Source of the DNA: Homarus americanus
Lineage: Eukaryota > Arthropoda > Malacostraca > Decapoda > Nephropidae
Reading direction: 5' to 3'
Length of the DNA: 64,000 nucleotides
NCBI RefSeq assembly: GCF_018991925.1
Contig: NW_024736071.1
Span: forward strand, 13,953,942 to 14,017,941
The translations under genes and the position numbers were made by a program. The stretch's first letter is position 1. The number at the start of each line of letters is the position of its first letter. Positions 1 to 10,844 of this stretch are shown piece after piece. The notes under the pieces were generated by a model, which had not been told where the DNA came from, made no database searches, and saw nothing but the letters and a program-made list of their open reading frames with translations.

Positions 1-293
1 TGGGTCGAACTATAAACGAGGAATATCATAAATTAACGATTTCTTGGTCAAAAAATCAGGGTCGATAGATAAACGAGGGGGGGGTTATAGATGAGTATAT
101 ACGGTATGTTGTCACAGTTTGATTGCTCGTTTTAAAGTGGAGACCACGTGGTCGCTTGTTGTCGCTGTGCAGCTGTGGCGCTCACGCATGCGCACACACA
201 AAAGCCCGCTAAAAAAAAAATAATTAGTTTTCCAAAAGTCCGGATTCTCAGGTGGTCCGGATTTTTGGCATCCGGATTTTTGGACTTTTACTG
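1..293 (-). mobile_element. Tigger-like element, terminal part (CCGGA family)
   Basis: Ends GGACTTTTACTG at 293 followed by TA. The last 60 bases repeat 'CCGGATTTTTGG', matching the right terminus of the full element at 54757-57253, and bases 110-230 also match that copy (CACAGTTTGATTG; GCTCACGCATG-like). The transposase would lie to the left, outside the window. The insertion interrupts the palindromic Tigger derivative that resumes at 296, at its TA dinucleotide. Confidence 0.8.
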
Positions 294-295
294 TA

Positions 296-1100
296 TTATT
301 TATTACTAAATGTTAAAATTTAGTTTTTTCACCCTACATTTCTCTTGTAGGGAGGGTTGATGGTAGGTGGGGGGGAGGGTTGGGAAGGACTGACCATCTG
401 GCGCGGTTGGAAGAGGGGGGGAGGCAAGGTGGGGTACTTTGATTGACAGATAGTGTCGTGAAGAATATTTTTTTTATTATTAACTAAAGATATTTGTTTT
501 AGCTCATAAAATTCATACAAATTACCCAGCCAGAATATAATTTACATTGCTGGAATTCTTACAATTTGATGATCCTTTTGAATATAAACATCATAGATTT
601 TGCATTAGACATACGAATTTTAGATATAATGTTTACTCTGAGTAAATATGTTATCTTTTGTGCAAAATATATGACATTTATATTCAAAATATTCCTGGTC
701 TTACAAGGAATCCAGCAATGTCAATTATATTATCCTAACTTTAGTTTGAGGTATTATTTATTAAAATCCAGTGGTTTTCCCCCCAAAATTTCTCAGAGAG
801 GGAAGAGCCAGCGAGTGTAGTGTGAGAAGAGGGGGGAGTTGAGTCCATTGTTTGAATGGACATTAACTTGGCGACTCTATTTCTCTATTTCTCTTAAGTA
901 TTAATTGTGTGCATGTACCATCATAAAATTAAGATGTTATTTTTACTAGAACATAGGTATTGTGTCCGAAAAAGTAGAGTTTGGGGGTCCGGCCAGTCTC
1001 TATTGGAATTAATCCCATATGTTCTGTTGTTCACTTAACGCAGTTTTCACTTAACACGTTACCCTGTGGGTTCAGTTGACCGCGTTAAGGGGTACTACTG
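296..1100 (+). mobile_element. Palindromic Tigger derivative, right half
   Basis: Resumes the repeat split by the element at 1-293 and ends GGGGTACTACTG at 1100, followed by TA. It contains one palindromic unit at about 536-737: an arm beginning ACATTGCTGGAATTC, then its imperfect reverse complement ending GGAATCCAGCAATGT. Subterminal text CATATGTTCTGTTGTTCACT is shared with the copies at 9017 and 10845. No ORF of substance. Confidence 0.8.
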
Positions 1101-1249
1101 TATTACTTATTAAGTTTTATCAAATATGTGGAGATCATGTGTCTGGGAGGGGGGTGATGGGTTGACAAATGCGTACACACACACAGACAGAAACATTAAA
1201 TACAGTATATATGAGAGATTAAGAAGTAGTAAGTTGTTTAAATTTTCAG

Positions 1250-1391
1250 GTCTGAAGTTCAATTTACCTGTTGGACTTGACAATTGGGCAGTTGTTTTCC
1301 CACTGAAGTTCGCTACTGATGCACGTGAGTTGTTGTCCAGTGTACAACGTGTTGGAGCACCCATGGGAATGATGATTAAGAATCCAGCTAT
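1250..1391 (+). CDS. piwi-like: Piwi exon a (start of MID domain)
   Basis: Acceptor TTTTCAG ends at 1249 and a consensus donor GTAAGT starts at 1392. The exon starts two bases into a split codon and ends with AT of the next. It encodes 46 whole codons including DNWAVVFPLKF and VGAPMGMMI. The Piwi family has the equivalent W-V-V/I-F block and a hydrophobic 'G-P-x-M-G' stretch at the PAZ-MID junction. It is the most 5' exon visible; the sequence before 1250 is repeat-derived. Confidence 0.85.
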
Positions 1392-2967
1392 GTAAGTTAT
1401 GTAGATCATTATGAATAATACATAAGTTATGATTTGTGGCTTAATTATCAGTAAATCTCCTTCATTTATCAAAAACTTTCAATCATTATTTAAATATTAA
1501 TTCAATTTAATGTTTTGTGTAGCTAAATGATGCATTTCCATCATAATCTATTTAATTTTTTGGTACCGAAATACAGTACAGTAGTGTCGGGGTATATAGC
1601 GACTTTATACAACGATTATTTTATATCGCGGCTACCAAAATTATAGAAATTTTCCTATGCTGCATATATAGCGATAAATTTATTTGTAGTAGACTCACAA
1701 CTTACATGGGATTATGTTCCTGGGACCTCACAAAGCCAAAAACTGTATGAAGTCAAAAACCCTCCTAAAAATCCCTTAAATTGCCCCAAAAATACGAGTT
1801 GAAAAACTGTACAGTACGTAAATGTTCTGTACTCTAAAAGACTAAAAATTTTATCTCTTTTGCAGAATATATGATGTCTATATTCACATTATTCGCTGTC
1901 TTGCAAGGATTCCAGCAATGGATTTATTTTCTGCTAACTTTAGTCTGTGTCATTTTATAAGATAAAAACTTTAAGCTTAATACCACAGTCACCCTTACCG
2001 GAAGTCGGAGTGGAGTTGATTTTTTATGACAGCTGGGCAGGAGCGCAAACAACCATTACCTAGTGGTATTTATTTATCTGTCATACCTGTATAGGGGGAG
2101 TTGATGTTTTTCTCTTATTAAATTTCAATGAAATGACATAATAGGAAATATTTAACATTGCTGGAATTCTTGTAAGATAGTGATTAATTTGAATATAAAC
2201 ATGCTATAGTTTGCAATAGACATAAAAAATGTAGTAAAAATTTTGTACATTTTAGTACAAAGGACTAAAATTTTTGTCTCGTGCAAAATATGTCTATAGA
2301 TTATCTGCTGTCTTGCAAGGATTACAGCAATGCAATTTATATTTTGCTAACTTTAGACTGTACCAGTTTATGTCAAGTTTAGTCACCTTTATTGGCCTCC
2401 AGAACCTAACCCTATTTTCCCCATTGATTACATGTATATATCTACGTATCGCGATTTAGTATCTAGCGAACATCCTTGGACCTTATCTCGCTGTGTTGGT
2501 CCTTTTTTTATAGATTTATATCACACACAAATATATATATGCCTTGTATTAGTTCTGGAACTAGTAAGTGGCTGGTTTTTCTTTATTGTAGAAAAATATA
2601 GTTTCACAGGTACTGAGTTCAGTTGAGAGTATATTGTACCTTCTCTGTCTTTGTGCACTTATAGGAGAACACTTAAGTGAGGTGTTCACTGGGTAGCAAG
2701 TGATATGGGTCTGCCTGCTCTCTCTTGCTCAGTGTGAGACGCAAGGAGGAGCGGGCGAGGTATTTGTACACCCACTAAAAATTATTCGACTCACTTATGG
2801 CATGGTACAATATGACACGGGTGCCGAATAATTTTTTAGTGGGTGTACCCTGGCTCCAAAAGGTACCAGTGTTTGTTAAGTCTCTCCTTAACTAAGCTCA
2901 CAATCCATGCAGTTATGTTAATAAGTGTGTGCTTTACAGTTTAAAAGAAATATTTTTCCATTTCCAG
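1392..2967 (+). repeat. Piwi intron with old palindromic-repeat remnants
   Basis: No coding exon seen. At 1574 there is a Tigger-like end (CAGTAGTGTCGGGGTATA) without a clear partner. From about 1850 to 2380 are diverged arms of the palindromic unit (GCAAGGATTCCAGCAATG at 1904 and GCAAGGATTACAGCAATG at 2315, ACATTGCTGGAATTCTTG near 2155), more decayed than copies elsewhere. A small perfect hairpin sits at 2766-2848 (separate entry). Confidence 0.55.
2766..2848. repeat. Short perfect inverted repeat
   Basis: GTACACCCACTAAAAATTAT at 2766 is mirrored by ATAATTTTTTAGTGGGTGTA near 2829. The arms are 23-24 bases with one base of length difference and enclose about 36 bases. It could be a very small MITE or a recombination by-product. 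No family recognised. Confidence 0.75.
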
Positions 2968-3124
2968 GTTTGGTTTGCAAGGTGATAGTGTTCATGAGTA
3001 TATCGGTGTGTTCAATCAATGTGTAGGAAAGCAGCTTGTGTTGATACTTCTATCAAACAACCGTGCTGATCGATATAATGCTGTGAAGCGTCACCTCTCC
3101 ATTAAAATGGGCATCGCCAGTCAG
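2968..3124 (+). CDS. piwi-like: Piwi exon b (MID domain)
   Basis: The first base completes a Met codon with the AT left by exon a. The exon reads FGLQGDSVHEYIGVF, then QLVLILLSNNRADRYNAVK and GIASQ. This is the MID-domain core, where the family has a hydrophobic strand followed by a basic or polar loop that binds the 5' phosphate of the guide RNA. It ends in phase 0. The donor is GTCAGT at 3125, weaker than consensus, and the frame stays open past it, so an annotator could miss the boundary. Exon c continues the conserved block exactly, which fixes the end. Confidence 0.9.
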
Positions 3125-3382
3125 GTCAGTGAATTAACACGAGTAACTGACAGTATTTGGTGCTTCTTGTTGAAAAATGAGAGGCATTCTAATGTCAATA
3201 TCAAAGAAAAAGCTTGGGTTAGTTGGGACAATTATACTGTAGGTGCCATGTACTGTAGTTTGGGATATTTTATGCTGTCCTGAGTACAAATTAGCTCAAC
3301 TTATTTTTACTAAAACAATTACATAAACCTTTAGACAGATAAATTCAGAGCTATAATGTGTAATTATTTCTTTGGATTTCAG

Positions 3383-3502
3383 TGCATTCTAAGCCGGACA
3401 TTATTAAAGAAACAACGCCTGATGTCTGTTGCAACAAAGGTAGCAATTCAAATAAACTGCAAGCTGGGTGGTGAACCTTGGAATATTGCAATTCCTCTTA
3501 AA
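3383..3502 (+). CDS. piwi-like: Piwi exon c (MID/PIWI junction)
   Basis: Exactly 40 codons, phase 0 at both ends. Acceptor GGATTTCAG ends at 3382 and donor GTAAGT starts at 3503. It encodes [19 protein letters not shown] followed by [17 protein letters not shown]. The 'INCKLGG' block is one of the most conserved Piwi-family signatures. The upstream intron is only 258 bp, the shortest of the gene, and carries no recognisable insertion. Confidence 0.93.
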
Positions 3503-4135
3503 GTAAGTAAATAAGAAACCAAAGTCACTTTAGGAGTTTTAGGTCCTCTTTTTTTTAGTTAATATAATTTTAGTAACCGGAATCTCATCAAAGACACCTT
3601 TATTATTTTATGTATGCAAATCCACAAATTAATTTAAGTTTAACACTGTCATTCCAATTTCTCAGTCATTTATGTTACTAAGTTTGTGGAGAGCCTGTTG
3701 GTGTGATATATGCACAGTATACTCCACTTGTGTACTTGCTAAATTATATGAAGACTGCATTTTTCTATTTTTAACTACAAAATTCTAACTTCAGTATGCT
3801 TATACCTAATTTATGAACTGACAATAATTTAGATATCTTAGAAAATTAAGAAATTCTTCCATTATTGATTAAAATAATACAGGTACAGTACAGGAGTATA
3901 TCGCTGAGGCATACATATTCAGTCAGTGTGAGTGAGTTTGCCAGGTGTATTGTTGATAGACTGGCATAATGCTAAGTGTTAATACATATATTTTGTTTTA
4001 TTGCCAAAGGGGTTCGTAAGTGAATTGAGAAATTTCTCACTGCTAACGCCCCCTGTAAGAGCTGCCATTGCTTGGGGATCTTGTAAGGCTTGGTGGCAGA
4101 TATACTGTATACTACCATACTGAACATACAGATTG
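3503..4135 (+). other. Intron sequence, nothing recognised
   Basis: AT-rich intronic sequence following Piwi exon c. I see no ORF with recognisable content and no terminal repeats. Confidence 0.5.
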
Positions 4136-4225
4136 TTTTGCTGTAAGCTAAATGTTTACTAGCCTTTTCACCCATTCAGGTTTTGCTGTAAGCTAAATGT
4201 TTACTAGCCTTTTCACCCATTCAGG
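4136..4225. repeat. 45-bp exact tandem duplication
   Basis: The unit starting TTTTGCTGTAAGCTAAATGT at 4136 is repeated identically at 4181. The duplication abuts a Tigger-A element beginning at 4241. Identity of both copies implies a recent event or an assembly artefact. Confidence 0.85.
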
Positions 4226-4240
4226 TTAAGATTTAAATTA

Positions 4241-5079
4241 CAGTGACCCCTCGTTTAACGAACTCAATCCGTTCCAGAAGGTCGTTCGTTAACCGAAACC
4301 ATTGTTTCAATGGGTTTTTGGGTAATTGGTTCCAGCTCACCGAAAATTTCCTAAATTCAACAAAAATGGTAGAAAAGTTCACTTACTTTGAGGTGTGTAT
4401 GTAGAAGGCTCCTGGATGATGATGATGATGATGGGAATTAGAATGGGGGTGGAGGAGAAGGAAGAAGAGAAGGCATTGGGGTGGAAGAGAAGTCACCCCA
4501 TGGCACCATTTCATCCATAAAATTTTAGTTCTCTTGGTGTATTTCAAGATTATTTTCTTTAAATCAACACTGCACTGCATTATATATTGTCAATATGTAA
4601 AATATATTTCAAAATGACCAATAATTTGCTTGGAAACACAGAAAAAAAGCGTTTAGTTGAAGAGAGTCTCAAGCAGGATGTTACCTCCACTGAAAACAGA
4701 GAGAGACTAACGCCTGTCTGGTGTGTTAACAGGCTGGATGGCACGCCAGAGACTAGTTTCTTTACCTTCATTTATGTTCAATAATTGTTAAAATGACTAA
4801 AAAAGTTAATATTAAACTTTCAAAATTATTGAATAGTATAAACTTAGTGATATTTACTAAAATAGTATGGAATTTAAGCCCTAGAACTGATTAATGTATT
4901 GGCGGACTGATACTAAAGCTGGTTGCCCGGTCAGTGCAAGCGAAAACATGTTGAGGTCGGTTTGTAAGAAATTCGTTAACCGAATATTTGTTCGTTAACC
5001 GAATTGAAGATCCTTATAGAAGGCAGTTCGTTAACCGAAATTTCGTTAACCAAGGCGTTCGTTAAACGAGGGGTCACTG
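4241..5079. mobile_element. Tigger-A MITE, full length (839 bp)
   Basis: Starts CAGTGACCCCTCGTTTAACG and ends with its reverse complement, flanked by TA on both sides. The TIRs, TA duplication and 'CGTTCGTTAACCGAA'-type subterminal text mark a pogo/Tigger-like element. It lacks a transposase. One half matches the 5' leader of the Tigger transposase gene at 27923, so this is an internal-deletion derivative. The other copies are at 17550, 46058 and 51076. Confidence 0.9.
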
Positions 5080-6060
5080 TACAGGTATATATAGTAGTTT
5101 TATCCGATCATTAAGATGTCAAGTCAGGATTCTCTGTGTTAATACACAACTCAGCCTTAGGAAACTTATGTTCGCAAATACACTCAAATACACTAGGTTA
5201 TTTGCCACAAGGCACATTGTCCAAATTTTCTTTCCTAGGGTCAAAATAGACACTAGGGCACGGTGGCATGGACACCAGTAAGCAGATTTCTTGCCTACTC
5301 CTCATAAGTCATAAATTTCACTCCTTTGAGGCTCTGATTGTTTACGGAGGTTTGAAGGGTCATATTAATATATCACCTCTTCCAATTTTAGGAACCCTAT
5401 CAAAAAGCTTGAATCCCTAGTTAGTTGCCAATATTAAAAGAGCTGTCTACCATGAAGCAAATGACCTTCATCCCTTCCTTTTTTCCAGTGGATGATGTAA
5501 GGGTAACTGTTTTGGCCACTATTCTAAACCTATTTCAAATGGGAACAGCCAAATGGAGGGTCCGCTTTAAATAGCTTAGAGATGCCAATTTTGGTTGAAA
5601 AGATGATTTGAACAGCACATTACTTGACAGCCCCTGACATGAAGGATTGGCAGATGCTGTAAATCATGGTACATTGTCAATCATGCATGGGATTTCAGGA
5701 TTTAATCTCTTTTTGTCAAGCTGTAATCCTTTTCATGAGTAGCACTTAAAAGTAACCCCTGAAAAACAAAAATGGGTTTGGAGTTGACATTGCTTTATGC
5801 CCAGCTCCTCTGAACAGTCAGAATATTATATACTGCCTTGAAGCCTCTCCTAGCAATACAAGATCATTGAGAGTTGTGTCGAAAGGACCTTGGATTTAGC
5901 TGGTTGTCAAGAAAATTAAATAGATAAGGTGTTGGGATATGGAAACTGAGACCTTGACACAAAAATATTGCACGAATAATGCTGATAATAGTAATTGATT
6001 TTTAGACAATTTGATCGAGGGTAGCTTACAAAGCCATCAGTCAGGTCCTTTTAGTTTAAA
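5080..6060 (+). other. Intron sequence, unrecognised
   Basis: Single-copy-looking sequence between the Tigger-A MITE and the 5S-like segment. I see no conserved protein motif or terminal repeat. Confidence 0.4.
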
Positions 6061-6180
6061 TGCCATCAGCCTTTGGTGTTCCCAGACAGTCTACCATCCA
6101 AGTATTACCCAGACCAAATGTTGCTTAACTTTGCTGAATGGACACGAAGCAGTGTTCTCAGCTTGGTATGACCATGCTGG
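6061..6180 (-). pseudogene. 5S rRNA-like sequence
   Basis: Read on the minus strand, this 120-bp stretch aligns along its whole length with 5S rRNA: a 5' block CATGGTCATACCAAGCTGA, the internal block AAGTTAAGCAACATTTGGTC (box A region), then AATACTTGGATGG (box C region) and a CTGGGAACACC 3' block. The length equals a mature 5S rRNA. Substitutions in the internal control region suggest a dispersed pseudogene or 5S-derived SINE head, not an active array gene. Confidence 0.75.
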
Positions 6181-6704
6181 AATTTATATTAAACGAGTAA
6201 ATTTTTAGGGAATAAGTTGGGATTAATGTTAGAAAAGATATTTGATAATATTAAGTAAGTTTTATATAGGTACACCACCGATTTTCCGGCACCCTTGGTT
6301 CCAAAGCCTTGCCGGATGGTCCGAGGTCAGATAATAACAATTCAACAATACACTTCTGGCCCACTAATTATACACCTCCCATATCTCTAAAGCACCATGG
6401 ACTACTAGAAACTTAAATGAAACTAGGTGACGTTTATTAGGGGGCAGGGAAAAAACACTTTTATTTGAGTTGCAGGCTGCACTTTTCAGGCATCGTTTGT
6501 ATGGCTGTAACAAACACCTGTGCAAAATTTCATGCCATTTCATGCATACTTACCCTGCCGCATCGCGAACGACTTTTTGTCAACTTTTAGTGTATACCAA
6601 AAATTAGGTGTCATTTAATGTTTTCCAGGATAATGATAAATTTTACATGGGTGACATCGATTTAATTCACATGTTATTTTACAGGTACACCGTATAGAAA
6701 ATCA

Positions 6705-8475
6705 TTACAAGTTCATATTGAAATTCTTTTTTGTGCGGAACCTTGGCATCATTTTCCTAGACAATAATCTTTGCTTAATATATCCATCTCTCGATTCGTA
6801 TCCCGTCACTTCAGTGCAAGCTTCAGTCATCACTTTTATGCCTCTCTCGACCGCCTGAGTGCTGTTTGGCCACTTGGGCACCACTAATGGTGTCTCAAGA
6901 ATGTCATAAACCTGTAGATTTGACAGAAGCAATGTAAGGAGGCTCAGTCTTGAGTTCATTCCTCCAGTTAATCATGGAATGATAGTTTTTTGCTTGCCAC
7001 TTTAGTTTCGGAGTCACCACCTTTCTCATGTTAACTACAGGAGGCACATCCTCATTCCCATCTCCATCTTTACCCTCCTCATCAGTATAGTTTAACAAAT
7101 TCTCGTCAACAGCAGCATCAGAATCTTCCTCCTCCTCTTCAGATCTGCCAGTGCATTCTTCCTTTTGCTGATTCTCCTCTCTAATTTTTCTTATCATTGA
7201 GACAGCTTTTTCTCTAACAGTCATGTCCTCATCTGCACACATACCAAGAAGAAGTTGATCTGTGTGGGCGAAGTATGCATTTCTCTGGACAGCCTTCTTC
7301 ACTATCGTCTCCTCCTCACTATTCAGGTGTTTCATATATAGCAGGGACTGGAATACGTTCCTTGAGCCGTGTGTTACGTAAGGGTGTATCTTGATGTAAA
7401 ACCACATTGGAGCACTGAACTTTATTATTGTAATGACAATTCTTTTCAACTCATTGCTGGGTCTTGATGTTGCTACATACAGCCTGAGGATTCTACTCCA
7501 TAAGGTGTTCCACCTTGACACACAGGGAGGACCTGGCTCAATAGCAGCCAAGTCATCTTCAACAACACCTGTGATAACTCCTTTACAAATCCTATACAGG
7601 TATTTCTGATCCCAGGACAGATCTTTCTCCACTTCATCATTAAACACAGGGAAATCAGGGAAACTGACTGGCTGGAAGGCGACAACTGGAAGCTCAGACA
7701 AAGACTCCTTGATCTGCTTTCCAATGGGACCACGCCAATGCTCAGGACCACTTGGTTTACCATCATAGTGATAAAAAACTGCGCGGAAAGGCAGCTCATT
7801 TCCGTGAAGCTGACATATGAAATAATGGAGCGGGTGACCAAGTAACATTTCAAGATGATGAATGACTCCATTTTCTGATCCTACATTTACATTGGTTCCA
7901 TCACAACCAACACACACAATGGGCTGCTGGGTTAGATTTTTCTCCACCAGAAACTCGTGAATAGTTTTGGCAATCTGCTTTCCGTGTCCAGTCTTGGGAG
8001 TCACATGTGTGAGATATTCATTGCCAGGCTCAACCATGATGACATAATGATCTTTCACCATCATCCTCGAACTCCATTTCTCGGTCTTCTCATTCTTTAT
8101 CATCACACGAGTGGCGGTCTTCTTACCATCAAAATAAAGTGACGTAAAATTATCTAAACTAGCCATTTCAATTTCTTGCCTCTTAAATCGGTATTTTTGT
8201 CTCGCATCCCGCAGCTTATGTGGTCCAATAACCTGACTCTTGTCATCCTTTGTGATAATGCCATAGTCAGTTAAGGTGGCAGTAGCAATGGCAGCTCCAG
8301 CATAATCACTAATCAAGTATCGGTCACAAGCGGCAGCCAGTGTAGGGAGTCTTGTCCGGTTCTGTGAATTGGTGTCTGTCAGAGCCCTTGGATCAGGGAC
8401 AAAATCAGCATCAGTATTGACGAGAGGAATATCTCTTGAATCATCTGAATTATATAGACATAGCACCATACTCAT
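6705..8475 (-). CDS. Probable transposon protein, RNase H-like transposase candidate (frameshifted)
   Basis: A long minus-strand frame runs from ATG at 8475 to a stop at 6904 and continues in another frame to 6705 after an apparent frameshift or tiny intron near 6910. That frame supplies LVVPKWPNSTQAVERGI and ESRDGYIKQRLLSRKMM. The ATG sits directly after an acceptor-like GTCTTGTTGCAG, so an upstream exon may exist. Motifs: SLYFDGKKTATRVM, CVGCDGTNVNVGSENGV and ICQLHGNELPF. Asp, then Asp-Gly-Thr, then C-x-x-H resembles the spacing in RNase H-fold cut-and-paste transposases such as hAT. An acidic tail (EEEEEDSDAAVDENL) precedes the C-terminal block. I remember similar uncharacterised proteins in arthropods but cannot name the family securely. 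Confidence 0.6.
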
Positions 8476-8710
8476 CTGCAACAAGACAACTTAAATGAAA
8501 TAAGAGATATGAAAAAAAAGTTGATAAACACTGAACAGAACATTGCACCGCCACAGCGGCTGTTTGGCTAGTACTGTAGGTAAATTTAAAAATTTCAGTA
8601 GGAAATGTGGCAGACTAAACCTCGACATATCAGCTTCAAATTTGGCATGGAGTCTTAGATATGTATAAGGAACAATGCCTGAAGAGTGCAGCTTTGAGCA
8701 AAATTTCACT

Positions 8711-9016
8711 GCCCCCTAATGTTTATACTCAAATTAATCACTGTATTACAAGGATTCCAGCAATGTAATTTATATTCTGCTAAGTCTAGTCTGCGATGGT
8801 TTATAGGATAAAACTTTAAGCATAAATTGCCTTCACCCTGGCTGTGAGGAAGGGAAGGGTTGACGTGTTGGCAGCTGTCAGAGAGGGGAGATAACAAAGT
8901 GGGTAATCAAACTAGAAGGAGTTTTAGTTTTTCCCTTATAAAATGTCACTGAATTGACTTGACAGTATATAATTTGCATTGCTGTAATTTTTGTAAGATA
9001 TTGATTAATTTTAGTA
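8711..9016. repeat. Old palindromic repeat, left piece
   Basis: Diverged arm ACAAGGATTCCAGCAATGTA at 8750, with a flank shared with 12060-12250 (TTTATACTC.AATTAATCAC; CTTCACCC.GG). It is the left part of an older element split by the insertions at 9017 and 10845; the bridge is 10647-10844. Confidence 0.6.
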
Positions 9017-10646
9017 CAGTATTACCCCGCTTAACACGGTTTCGCTTCGCGCGTTTTACCGTATACGCGGTGCCTCGCCAGAGCCGAACTTTCACTTAAC
9101 ATAGGTTTTTTCCACGTATACGCGGTGAGTGTCCGGCTTGAGAGCTATTTTTAGATTCGCCCCACCCGCCACCCTGCCTGACTGCCTGTTTTAGCTCATA
9201 AAATTCATACAAATTACCTGGCCAGAATATAATTTACATTGCTGGAATTCTTACAATATGATGATCATTTTGAATATAAACATCATAGATTTTGCATTAG
9301 ACATACAAATTTTAGATATAATGTTTACTCTGAGTAAAGATGTTATTTTTTTTGCAAAATATATGACATTTGTATTCAAAATATTCCTGGGCTTACAAGG
9401 AATCCAGCAATGTCAATTATATTATCCTACCTTTAGTTTGAGGTATTATTTATTACTAAAAAGGTAAATATTCTGGTTTTCCCACACATCTGGTAGGGAC
9501 GGTTGGTGTGGGGGAGGGGGGGGACCGACCGACCATCTGTTACTGTGTGAAGAATTTTTTTTTTTATTATTATTAACTGAAGATATTTGTTTTAGCTCAT
9601 AAAATTCATACAAATTACCCGGTCAGAATATAATTTACATTGCTGGAATTCTTACAATTTGATGATTATTTTGTATATAAACATCATAGATTTTGCATTA
9701 GACATACAAATTTTAGATGTAATGTTTACTCTGAGTAAATATATTATCTTTTGTGCAAAATATATGACATTTATATTCAAAATATTCCTGGTCTTACAAG
9801 GAATCCAGCAATGTCAATTATATTATCCTAACTTTAATCTGAGGTATTATTTAATACTAAATGTTAAAATTTAGTTTTTTCGCCCAACATCTCTTGAAGG
9901 GAGGATTGGTGGGGGGTGGGGGGGAGGGTTGGGACTGACCGCATGGTTGGAAGAGGGGGGGGGGGCAAGGTGGGGTACTTTGATTGACAGATAGTGTCAT
10001 GAAGAATATTTTTTTTTTATTAACTAAAGATATTTGTTTTAGCTCATAAAATTCATACAAATTACCCGGCCAGAATATAATTTACATTGCTGGAATTCTT
10101 ACAATTTGGTGATCATTTTGAATATAAACATCATAGATTTTGCATTACACATACAAATTTTAGATATAATGTTTACTATGAGTAAATATGTTATCTTTTG
10201 TGCAAAATATATGACATTTATATTCAAAATATTCCTGGTCTTACAAGGAATCCAGCAATGTCAATTGTATTATCCTAACTTTAGTTTGAGGTATTATTTA
10301 TTAAAATTTAGTGGTTTTCCCCCAAAAATTTCTCAGAGAGGGAAGAGCCAGGGAGTGTAGTGTGAGAAGAGGGGGAGGGAGTTGAGTCCATTATTTGAAT
10401 GGACATTAACTTGGCGACTGTATTTCTCTATTTCTCTTGAGTATTAATTGTGTGCATGTACCATCATAAAATTAAGATGTTATTTTTACTAGAACATAGG
10501 TATTGTGTCGGAAAAAGTGGAGTTTGGGGGGTCAGGCCAGTTTCTATTGGAATTAATCCCATATGTTCTGTTGTTCACTTAGCGCGGTTTTCACTTAACA
10601 CGGTACCCTGTGGGTTTTATTGACTGCGTTAAGTGGGGTACTACTG
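9017..10646 (+). mobile_element. Tigger derivative with three palindromic units
   Basis: Starts CAGTATTACCCCGCTTAAC at 9017 and ends GTGGGGTACTACTG at 10646, flanked by TA. It carries three tandem copies of a palindromic unit at about 9233-9425, 9632-9825 and 10076-10272, giving a period of roughly 400-440 bp. Each unit has an arm ATTGCTGGAATTCTTACAAT and a mirrored arm ending AAGGAATCCAGCAATGTCAA. G-rich spacers (GGGGGG runs) and a TTAGCTCATAAAATTCATAC motif separate the units. No transposase. Confidence 0.85.
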
Positions 10647-10844
10647 TATACTGTACTGTAATATCACAGTCTGCACTAGATAAAATTTTTAGTAATTAAC
10701 TTATTACAGGTTTACTCTTAGGACAATTATTTCTTTTGCCTTTTTCACTATATATATTTAGGATGGTGTGTGCATGTAAAAGAGTAAAAATAAATGAAGA
10801 AAGTTACATATATCTTCCTAAAAATATGAGTTAAAAAACTTGTA
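10647..10844. repeat. Old palindromic repeat, bridge piece
   Basis: Links the two younger insertions. Text such as AAATAAATGAAGAAAGTTAC recurs at about 48960 and 49510 within other old copies of the same repeat family. Confidence 0.55.

Noticed and set aside
566..820. Recurrent ~70-84 residue ORF beginning M-M-I-L-L/I-L-N-I-N (also 9258, 9659, 10106, 41669, 42086, 42535)
   Set aside because: It lies exactly over the palindromic unit. Its recurrence follows the repeat, and the copies differ by stops and lengths, so conservation at the protein level is not supported.
1110..1472. 120-codon minus-strand ORF across Piwi exon a
   Set aside because: Antisense shadow of the exon and its flanking intron; no recognisable domain.
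3972..4175. Short ORF spanning the 45-bp duplication
   Set aside because: Composition and lack of motifs indicate chance; the duplication breaks it.
7473..7871. Overlapping ORFs inside the 6.7-8.5 kb gene and inside the RT genes
   Set aside because: Alternative-frame shadows of longer conserved coding regions.
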